From positions 18,789 through 82,788 of the forward strand of contig UQRR01000001.1 in assembly GCA_900543455.1 (NCBI GenBank): 64,000 bases of DNA, written 5' to 3'. A model generated the notes under the pieces. It made no database searches and was not told the DNA's origin. It saw nothing but the letters and a program-made list of their open reading frames with translations. The position numbers were made by a program, and so were the translations under genes. The DNA is from an uncultured Dialister sp. Lineage in GTDB: Bacteria; Bacillota; Negativicutes; Veillonellales; Dialisteraceae. Positions 8,475 to 14,802 of this stretch are shown here, piece by piece. Within the stretch, counting starts at the first letter, position 1, and every line of letters begins with the position of its first letter.

Positions 8475-9467
8475 TTACATCCATCTCATGACATCGCAGC
8501 CCCATGTAAGACCGGCGCCGAAGCCAGTCAGGACAACGTAGTCACCATGCTTCACGCGTCCGGCGCGGACGACTTCATCAAGCGCAATGCCGACGGAAGC
8601 TGCCGATGTATTGCCATAGCGATTGACATTCACATACATATGATCCTGCGGCAGAGCCAGACGCTTTGCGATCGCCTGAATGATGCGATTATTTGCCTGA
8701 TGGGCAATGAACATATTGATATCTTCCTTCGTGATGCCGGCGGCTTTCAAGGTCTTCAGCGTGGTCGCACCCATGTGACGGACAGCGGCTTTGAATACTT
8801 CCGGCCCCTCCATATGGATATAGATACGGCCAGAGTCGATGGCGCGGTGGGTCACAAGTTCAGCGACGCCGCTCGCCGGGATATTCAGGATCTTGCCGAG
8901 GCTGCCGTCTGAGCCAAGATCCGAAGCCAGAAGGCCATAGCCATCTTCGACCTTTCCGATGACAGCGGCCCCAGCCCCATCACCGAAAAGGATGCAGGTG
9001 GAGCGGTCCTGCCAGTTCACGAGGCGGGAAAGGATTTCCGCACCGATGATCAGGATGTGCTTGTACATCCCGGCTTTCACCAGATTCGATGCCAGAGCTA
9101 CTGCATAGATGTAGCCTGAGCAGCCGGCGGAAATATCCATCGCACCTGCATGCTTGCATCCGAGCTTATCCTGCACCATGCAGGCCGTGGATGGTACCAC
9201 ATAGTCAGGGGATGCCGTCGCTACAATGATGTAGTCGATATCGTCTGCGGTAAGGCCAGCCATTTCCAGTGCCGGAAGAGCAGCTTTCACGCAAAGATCG
9301 GAGGTCGTCTCCGACCGGGAAGCGATATGTCTGGTCTCGATGCCCGTGCGGGTGCGGATCCACTCATCACTGGTATCGACCATTCTTTCAAGGTCTGCAT
9401 TGGAAAGGATCTTCTCCGGCGCATAATGTCCGGTACCCAGAATTCCTGCAGAACATAATTCACTCAT
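8475..9467 (-). CDS. fabH: 3-oxoacyl-ACP synthase III (KAS III)
   Basis: Initiates fatty-acid synthesis by condensing acyl-CoA with malonyl-ACP. Numbered from MSELCSAGILG (330 aa), the Cys-His-Asn triad is C116 (DISAGCSGY), H256 (HQANNRI) and N286 (NRYGNTSAAS). AAAGGAC lies 9 nt upstream of ATG 9467; the longer frame to 9518 has no ribosome-binding site. It follows plsX across a 220-bp gap with GTTTCAAATGG-like repeat debris but no gene. Confidence 0.97.
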   Translation of the reverse strand: MSELCSAGILGTGHYAPEKILSNADLERMVDTSDEWIRTRTGIETRHIASRSETTSDLCVKAALPALEMAGLTADDIDYIIVATASPDYVVPSTACMVQDKLGCKHAGAMDISAGCSGYIYAVALASNLVKAGMYKHILIIGAEILSRLVNWQDRSTCILFGDGAGAAVIGKVEDGYGLLASDLGSDGSLGKILNIPASGVAELVTHRAIDSGRIYIHMEGPEVFKAAVRHMGATTLKTLKAAGITKEDINMFIAHQANNRIIQAIAKRLALPQDHMYVNVNRYGNTSAASVGIALDEVVRAGRVKHGDYVVLTGFGAGLTWGCDVMRWM

Positions 9468-9690
9468 ATATATAATGTCCTTTCCGTTCGTTGAAAAGAG
9501 AATTTTGGTAACTGGCAACTGACGCCAGGACTTGAAAAACAGTTTTTATGAGTTTCGAGGATTCAAATGGTTCCATGTCTTCAACGGGTTTCCCATCTTT
9601 TGGAATCAAGTTTTCCTGTCCCCAAACCCCACGGCGTTTGGTGGCGGGGAGCGACCCTTTCGAGCCTTCAGAACCCGCTCAACCTCATTC

Positions 9691-10707
9691 TCATTGCGTC
9701 TCCATCTGTTTCAGCGCATCCATCACGATCTCATCCAGATGCTCCTGACAAACGCCCATTGCCATATGGATGGCATTCTTGATCGCTTTCGCTTTCGAAG
9801 CACCATGGCAGATAATGAGGCCGCCTTTGATGCCCATGAGCGGCGCACCGCCGTATTCAGCATAGTCAAGAGGCTTTGCCATGTATTTCTTGAGTGCCGG
9901 CTTCAGGAGCAGCCCGCCGATCTTCGCGCGAAGTCCCCCCTGCATGACAGCATTCTTCAAAAGGGCAGCCACCAGTTTCCCGGCGCCTTCCCCAAATTTC
10001 AGGACTACATTCCCTGTAAATCCATCCGTGACGATGACATCAAATTCCCCCGTCATCACATCGCGTCCTTCCGCATTGCCCGCAAAAGGAATGACCTTCT
10101 GTGCGGAAAGCGCCTCATTCGCTTCCGTGACCAAAGGGCTCCCCTTCGTCGCCTCTTCCCCGATATTGAGAAGACCGATCTTCGGCTGCTGGATACCCGC
10201 GACCTTCGTCGCATAGATATAGCCCAGAAGAGCATTCTGGATATACGTCTCCAGCTTCGGCTGCGCACTCGCACCGGAATCAATCAGGTACGTATAGCCG
10301 CCCTTCTGGTTAGGGATCGGCGTCAGGATGGCCGGACGCTCGATGCCCTTGATACGGCCGATGCCGAGAAGTCCTGCCGTAACGGCTGCCCCGGTCGATC
10401 CCGGAGCCACGAGAGCTCCGCACTCCCCCTCTCGCACAAGACGAGCGCCGACAGAGACAGACGCATCCTTCTTTTTGCGGTACGCCAGCCCGGGATGCTC
10501 TCCCATCTCGATCACTTCCGATGCATGATGGATCTCGATCAGAGGATTCTGATCCTCATGATGCTTCTCCAGGATGGGGCGGATCTCATCCTCATCTCCC
10601 ACAAGAACAACAGGCACTTTGTATTCCTTGACCGCCTGAATGGCGCCAAGCACGATTTCCAGCGGTGCAAAATCCCCGCCCATCGCGTCAACAGCTATTT
10701 TTTTCAC
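9691..10707 (-). CDS. plsX: Phosphate acyltransferase PlsX
   Basis: Converts acyl-ACP to acyl-phosphate, feeding the PlsY/PlsC phospholipid pathway. The 338-residue product opens MKKIAVDAMGGDFAP, the PlsX N-terminal signature, and contains ALVAPGSTGAAV and VTDGFTGNVVLKFGEG, both conserved. It sits between fapR and fabH, the Bacillus-type fapR-plsX-fab order. The stop of fapR is 12 bp upstream of its start, so the two are co-transcribed. Confidence 0.96.
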   Translation of the reverse strand: MKKIAVDAMGGDFAPLEIVLGAIQAVKEYKVPVVLVGDEDEIRPILEKHHEDQNPLIEIHHASEVIEMGEHPGLAYRKKKDASVSVGARLVREGECGALVAPGSTGAAVTAGLLGIGRIKGIERPAILTPIPNQKGGYTYLIDSGASAQPKLETYIQNALLGYIYATKVAGIQQPKIGLLNIGEEATKGSPLVTEANEALSAQKVIPFAGNAEGRDVMTGEFDVIVTDGFTGNVVLKFGEGAGKLVAALLKNAVMQGGLRAKIGGLLLKPALKKYMAKPLDYAEYGGAPLMGIKGGLIICHGASKAKAIKNAIHMAMGVCQEHLDEIVMDALKQMETQ

Positions 10708-10719
10708 AAGACGCCTCCA

Positions 10720-11256
10720 TTACTGCAGGATCTGCATAATAAATTTTGCGCGGTATACTTCTTTTTCACCGTCAAAGAAACTGATATAGATATGTTTTTT
10801 GTTTCCTCTGACCAGTACGATCCGCCCTTTCACGACAAGCGCCGTGCCGGGCTTGACCGCGATCTTATATTTGATATTTCCGACCTGCGTCGAAGCGAAA
10901 GGCACACCTGCCAGCGACTCGGCGAAGGCAGCGGCTGCGCCATATAATTTTTCCGCAGCCACCACACCGAGATTGTCCGCCATCTCATCGCTGGTCTGAA
11001 AAAGACCCACGCCTTTGATACCGATATCCTTATCTAAGATCTGCAGCCCGCGCGCCTCGGGACTTCCTGCCACGAGGTGCTCCATACGGTCACGCATCTG
11101 CGGGATGCCAAGTGCCTGTCGGTCCAGTCGGATCGTAGCTCTTGATACAGAAAATTTCTCTGCCAGATCTCCATCTGTCAGACATGGATGTTGGCGGAGC
11201 AGGCTCTGTATCGCATCGCGTCTTTGGGTTTTATCCATTTTGAAATTTCTGCTCAT
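10720..11256 (-). CDS. fapR: Transcription factor FapR
   Basis: Repressor of fatty-acid and phospholipid genes, released by malonyl-CoA. The N-terminal DeoR-like helix-turn-helix (RRDAIQSLLRQHPCLTDGDLAEKF...RATIRLDR) is joined to a hot-dog fold domain (about 95-178) that binds malonyl-CoA in Bacillus. The start at ATG 11256 (MSRNFKMDK, 178 aa) is chosen because AGGTG lies 6 nt upstream; a GTG at 11265 overlaps the ribosome-binding site. First gene of the operon. A palindrome resembling an operator covers its ribosome-binding site, suggesting autoregulation. Confidence 0.93.
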   Translation of the reverse strand: MSRNFKMDKTQRRDAIQSLLRQHPCLTDGDLAEKFSVSRATIRLDRQALGIPQMRDRMEHLVAGSPEARGLQILDKDIGIKGVGLFQTSDEMADNLGVVAAEKLYGAAAAFAESLAGVPFASTQVGNIKYKIAVKPGTALVVKGRIVLVRGNKKHIYISFFDGEKEVYRAKFIMQILQ

Positions 11257-11258
11257 TT

Positions 11259-11275
11259 TTATCACCTGCTGATAA
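11259..11275 (-). promoter_or_regulatory. Candidate FapR operator at fapR
   Basis: TTATCA-N5-TGATAA palindrome overlapping the fapR ribosome-binding site and lying just downstream of the AT-rich TATAGTATTATC region. The same motif recurs at 11538-11554. Assignment to FapR is inference from location. Confidence 0.6.
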
Positions 11276-11537
11276 TACTATATCACAAGCAGTCAAGGAT
11301 TGCACGGAGAAATTGAAAAAGAGCAGATCCTTCCTTTGGGGGCATATACAGGAAATCGAATCTCTTTCATATGCCTTCGATTTTCATCGATATCGTGGGC
11401 AACTCAGCGAATCTGTAGATTAAAATTTCATTTGTTTTAGCGATTTCTAAAAGATACTTTGGAAAGCATCTCCCTGATGGGCTTCTTTCCGAATCAGGGA
11501 AATCGCCCACATTTACTGACTTTTTTCGCCTCGAATT

Positions 11538-11554
11538 TTATCACCAGGTGATAA
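11538..11554. promoter_or_regulatory. Second candidate FapR operator
   Basis: Perfect palindrome TTATCACCAGGTGATAA (8+1+8), sharing TTATCA...TGATAA with the site at fapR. It lies about 120 bp upstream of the predicted fabK -35 box, so direct steric repression of that promoter is not obvious. Confidence 0.6.
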
Positions 11555-11675
11555 TTTAAACGCGCCGCGTAATTCGTTTGCTAAAAATTCAGGATTGTTT
11601 AAAAACTTATCCATTGACTTATTTCATCTCATGGCATAAACTACAGTAAATACAGGATACTTCATGCTTGCTATT

Positions 11676-11705
11676 TTGTCAAACATATCTGTGATACCGT
11701 ATAGT
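11676..11705 (+). promoter_or_regulatory. Promoter of fabK-like gene
   Basis: TTGTCA - 18 bp - TATAGT, 43 bp upstream of the start codon. Confidence 0.55.
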
Positions 11706-11748
11706 TATTTAAAAGTGAGATTTGTAGAATATTTTAGGAGAAAATCAC

Positions 11749-12807
11749 ATGAAATTACCAGCATTACACATTGGCAATCTGACCGCTACCGTACCGATCG
11801 TGCAGGGAGGCATGGGCATCGGCGTCAGCCTCTCAGGTCTCGCAAGTGCCGTAGCCAATGAAGGCGGCGTAGGCGTCATCTCTGCTGCCAATGTAGGCTT
11901 CAATGAACCAGACTTCAAAACAAATACCGTGAATGCCAACCTTCGCGCACTGAAATCCGAGCTGCTGAAAGCCAGAGAAAAAGCCAAGACCGGCATCATC
12001 GGCGTGAACATCATGTCCAAAGGCCATCACTATGAAGACTATGCCCGCTGCGCCGCTGAAAACGGGGCAGACATCATCTTCTCCGGCGCCGGACTTCCTG
12101 CCGACCTCCCCTCCTGCGTGGAAGGCACAGACACCAAGATCGCCCCGATCATCGGCTCCCCGAAAGCAGCCCGCGTCATCCTGAAACTGTGGGAACGCCA
12201 CCATCACCGCACCGCCGACATGGTCGTCATCGAAGGCCCGAAAGCAGGCGGCCATCTCGGCTACACCAGAGAACAGGTGAAAGAACACGAAAGCGACGGC
12301 TATGAGAAGGAAATCAAAGAAATCCTTGCCGTCGTCAAAGAATTCGAAGAAAAATTCGAAAAGAAGATCCCCGTCATCTTCGGCGGCGGCGTCTTCGACA
12401 AGAAAGACATCGAGCACTACCTCTCCCTCGGCCTCTCCGGCGTACAGATGGCGACCCGCTTCGTCGCCACCAAAGAATGCGACGCCGCTGACGAATTCAA
12501 ACAGATGTATGTGAATGCCAAAGAGAGCGACGTCACCATCGTACAGAGCCCGGTCCACATGCCAGGACGCGCACTCCTGAACCCCTTCGTCAAAGCCTTC
12601 ACCGAGCACCGCATCCCGCCGCAGGGCTGCTTCCACTGCCTCAAGACCTGCGACCCGGCGACCACCCCCTACTGCATCACCATGGCCCTCATCCGCGCCG
12701 TCCACGGCGATGTAGACCACGGCCTCGTCTTCTGCGGTGCGAACGCCTATCGCATCGATAAGATCACGACCGTCCATGAGCTCATTCAGGAACTGACACA
12801 GGACTAA
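11749..12807 (+). CDS. FabK-like enoyl-ACP reductase / nitronate monooxygenase family
   Basis: FMN-dependent TIM-barrel protein of the 2-nitropropane dioxygenase/FabK family: IVQGGMGIGVSLSGLA near the N-terminus, EGPKAGGHLG (the flavin and catalytic-His motif), IFGGGVFDKKDI and GVQMATRFVATKEC. At 352 residues it is longer than typical FabK (about 315) and has a Cys-rich C-terminal piece GCFHCLKTCDP seen in Firmicute relatives annotated as nitronate monooxygenase. Context favours a FabK role: it is divergent from fapR with palindromes in between, and the adjacent fab operon has no enoyl reductase. TAGGAG precedes the ATG. Enzyme assignment is inference. Confidence 0.8.
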   Translation: MKLPALHIGNLTATVPIVQGGMGIGVSLSGLASAVANEGGVGVISAANVGFNEPDFKTNTVNANLRALKSELLKAREKAKTGIIGVNIMSKGHHYEDYARCAAENGADIIFSGAGLPADLPSCVEGTDTKIAPIIGSPKAARVILKLWERHHHRTADMVVIEGPKAGGHLGYTREQVKEHESDGYEKEIKEILAVVKEFEEKFEKKIPVIFGGGVFDKKDIEHYLSLGLSGVQMATRFVATKECDAADEFKQMYVNAKESDVTIVQSPVHMPGRALLNPFVKAFTEHRIPPQGCFHCLKTCDPATTPYCITMALIRAVHGDVDHGLVFCGANAYRIDKITTVHELIQELTQD

Positions 12808-12810
12808 TCG

Positions 12811-12908
12811 CTGGTGACTGGTGACTGGTGACTAGGGACTAGGGACTGGGGACTAGACATCAGACATCAAACATTAGACATTAGACATTAGACATTAGAC
12901 ATTAGACA
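12811..12908. repeat. Fourteen in-phase heptamers
   Basis: Consecutive 7-mers without a phase break: CTGGTGA x3, CTAGGGA x2, CTGGGGA, CTAGACA, TCAGACA, TCAAACA, TTAGACA x5. The unit drifts gradually from one end to the other. Related heptamers occur at 14722, 19286 and 60917. Confidence 0.95.
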
Positions 12909-12912
12909 TGAT

Positions 12913-12947
12913 AAAACGCTATCCGCATTTTCGGGGATAGCGTTTTT
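12913..12947 (+). terminator. Terminator of the fabK-like gene
   Basis: AAAACGCTATCC/GGATAGCGTTTTT hairpin with a T tract, just after the heptamer array. Confidence 0.9.
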
Positions 12948-13070
12948 GGTTATGAGGTTATGTGGTAAGACACCGGTCAATTGATTTCCGAATCAAGTAA
13001 GGAGTGAACGCGGATCATCTACCAGTGTAGGATTACAATACATCTGCCTTATTTATCTGCCTCATTCTCT

Positions 13071-13109
13071 TGTTATCTGCCACATTTCATGCTAAAATGT
13101 GGTAGATAA
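13071..13109 (+). promoter_or_regulatory. Promoter and palindromic operator of the Fic gene
   Basis: TTGTTA (13071) - 16 bp - TAAAAT (13093). The promoter is largely covered by a near-perfect inverted repeat, TTATCTG.CACATTT at 13074-13087 and AAATGTGGTAGATAA at 13095-13109. The motif TTATCTGCC also occurs just upstream. A regulator bound here would occlude the promoter; the winged helix of the Fic protein itself is a candidate. Confidence 0.65.
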
Positions 13110-13131
13110 TAGAAAGATAAGGGAGATTTTT

Positions 13132-14181
13132 ATGCGGACATTTAACTACTCGCAGGAAATACAAAATTTACTGACACCTGAAATCGTCCAGCTTCTCACC
13201 TGTATCCATGAACACAAGGGACGACAGGATTTATTTCTGGAGGCGAATACAGACGAACTAAAAGCACTGGTAGACGTTGCCATGATACAGAGTACAGGGG
13301 CTTCCAACCGTATTGAGGGAATCTTCACCAGTGACAAACGATTAGAAGCACTGGTCAGCCAAAAAGCTGAACCGCACAATCGATCTGAACAGGAAATTGC
13401 CGGATATCGTGAAGTACTCGCCTTGATTCATGAAAATCACGACTATATTTCCCCTGCCCCTAATGTCATCAGGCAGCTTCACCGAGATCTGTACTCTTAC
13501 TCAACAGGAGCCATTGGAGGAGACTATAAAAACGCAGATAACGTCATTGCGGAAACAGATGCACAAGGGCATCAAAAGGCCAGGTTTATTCCCGTTCCTG
13601 CTTTTCAGACAGCTGACGCTATGGATTCTTTATACCAATCGTTCCAGAATGCCTGGCAGGAAAACATCATAGATAAATTGCTGCTGACTCCCATGTTCAT
13701 CCTGGATTTTCTCTGCATTCATCCATTCAATGACGGAAATGGACGGATGAGCCGGCTTCTGACACTCCTTCTTTTATATCGTGCCGGCTACATCGTCGGA
13801 AAATACATCAGCCTGGAAATGCTGATTGAAAAAACGAAAACCACTTACTATGAAGCTCTTCAGGCCAGTTCTTTCGGCTGGCACGAAAATCAAAACACCT
13901 ATGCTCCTTTTGTGAAATATTATTTGGGCATCATCATAAAAGCATATGATGAATTCGAAGACCGGATTCAATACTTGGTAACCAAAAAGATTTCCAAGCC
14001 AGACCGTATCAAAGCCATCATCTCCCAAACACTGGGGAAAATCAGCAAAAAGGATCTTATGGAACGCTGCCCGGATATCAGCCAGGGAACGATAGAACGA
14101 ACTTTGTCCAGTCTGGTAAAAGAGGGCTATATCATCAAAGTCGGCTCTGGTCCGGCCACAGCATATATCCGCAAGCAATAA
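13132..14181 (+). CDS. Fic-domain AMP transferase with C-terminal winged helix
   Basis: Fic proteins transfer AMP, or other nucleotide parts, to hydroxyl side chains of target proteins. The core motif HPFNDGNGR is at residues 197-205 (catalytic H197). An N-terminal inhibitory-helix motif, S-x3-E-G (S58-E62-G63 in SNRIEG), marks a class II self-inhibited Fic. The last 60 residues (KISKKDLMERCPDISQGTIE... to the end) form a winged helix. The start MRTFNYSQ (ATG 13132, 349 aa) has GGGAG 6 nt upstream; the frame is open further up. It stands alone with its own promoter and terminator. Target unknown; autoregulation is suggested by the palindrome over the promoter. Confidence 0.93.
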   Translation: MRTFNYSQEIQNLLTPEIVQLLTCIHEHKGRQDLFLEANTDELKALVDVAMIQSTGASNRIEGIFTSDKRLEALVSQKAEPHNRSEQEIAGYREVLALIHENHDYISPAPNVIRQLHRDLYSYSTGAIGGDYKNADNVIAETDAQGHQKARFIPVPAFQTADAMDSLYQSFQNAWQENIIDKLLLTPMFILDFLCIHPFNDGNGRMSRLLTLLLLYRAGYIVGKYISLEMLIEKTKTTYYEALQASSFGWHENQNTYAPFVKYYLGIIIKAYDEFEDRIQYLVTKKISKPDRIKAIISQTLGKISKKDLMERCPDISQGTIERTLSSLVKEGYIIKVGSGPATAYIRKQ

Positions 14182-14217
14182 AAAAAGCAGCCCACACTAT
14201 TTTGTGGCCTGCTTTTT
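14182..14217 (+). terminator. Terminator of the Fic gene
   Basis: AAAAAGCAG...CACA / TGTGG...CTGCTTTTT stem with one mismatch and a T tract, directly after the stop codon. Its minus-strand complement also ends the phage-like remnant. Confidence 0.85.
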
Positions 14218-14427
14218 CTTTTCCCGTTCTTCCATCTCATAGCGGATAAAGGCATACAGCACCTGCCGTTCGCCGTATCCCAGCTTCATGACCGCTGACG
14301 GCAGCAGGTGATACTCCCGGAACAGGAGATACATCGCCTGCACTTCGCCATCGGTCTGGATCAATTTTTTACAGCTTTGTCCGCCTTTTCCTGGGTCGTA
14401 TAGCCGTTGAGTGAAGATCTTTGTCAG
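14197..14427 (-). pseudogene. Remnant of a small phage-like gene
   Basis: An open minus-strand frame of 76 codons without a recognisable start reads LTKIFTQRLYDPGKGGQ, then KKLIQTDGEVQAMYLLFREY and VMKLGYGERQVLYAFIRYEM, ending TAG at 14197. The pattern of a small acidic protein ending in a Gly-Glu-Arg-Ala/Val-Leu-x-Ala-Phe helix resembles small prophage tail-region proteins, but I cannot name a family with certainty. Another frame just upstream (about 14430-14500, MAFLGERKSILPGAEAAADK) is coherent and then lost, suggesting a frameshifted larger gene. No promoter or ribosome-binding site is seen. Confidence 0.35.
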
Positions 14428-14606
14428 CCGCCGCTTCGGCTCCCGGGAGGATGGATTTCCTCTCTCCGAGAAATGCCATCGTAGAAATTTTGGGTTTTAC
14501 ACGGTTTTCTTTATGATTCAAAAAATATCCCGCTTCTTCTTTGCCTTCCCCATCGGGCAAGGGAACCGCGCTTGCGGCGCTCGGGTACTGCCATCAAAAG
14601 CCAAAA

Positions 14607-14637
14607 ATGAGGCAGACGCTTTTCGCGTCTGCCTCAT
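14607..14637. other. Perfect 13-bp hairpin
   Basis: ATGAGGCAGACGC/GCGTCTGCCTCAT with a 5-nt loop, followed on the plus strand by CCTTCTTTC; terminator-like but with a poor T tract. The 14218-14802 gap otherwise holds the phage-like remnant and repeats. Confidence 0.5.
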
Positions 14638-14721
14638 CCTTCTTTCATTCTGCTAGTACCCTATCCGGCTCGCCCCTCCCTTTGGAAGGGGTAGACGAGC
14701 GCAGCGAGACGGGGTTGGCCA

Positions 14722-14792
14722 CCCTAGTCTCTAGCCCTCCAGTCACTAGTCACCAGTCACTAGTCACTAGCCACTAGTCACTAGTCACCAGC
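14722..14792. repeat. Heptamer array downstream of yhaN
   Basis: CCCTAGT, CTCTAGC, one 8-mer, then CACTAGT, CACCAGT, CACTAGT, CACTAGC, CACTAGT, CACTAGT, CACCAGC in phase. Confidence 0.9.
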
Positions 14793-14802
14793 CCCCCAAA
14801 GT

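Larger units (their letters stand above)
11276..11748. other. fapR-fabK divergent intergenic region
   Basis: No gene seen. Contents: a TTGACT element (11296-11291, minus strand) that may belong to the fapR promoter although no ideally spaced -10 is present; a stem TCCCTGAT/ATCAGGGA at 11471-11500; the second palindrome at 11538; and the fabK promoter at 11676. Confidence 0.6.

Noticed and set aside
9532..10947. Plus-strand open frame of 471 codons opposite plsX
   Set aside because: Shadow of plsX and the end of fapR; Arg/His-rich composition without motifs.
12811..12908. CRISPR array
   Set aside because: The units are 7-bp direct repeats without spacers; there are no cas genes.
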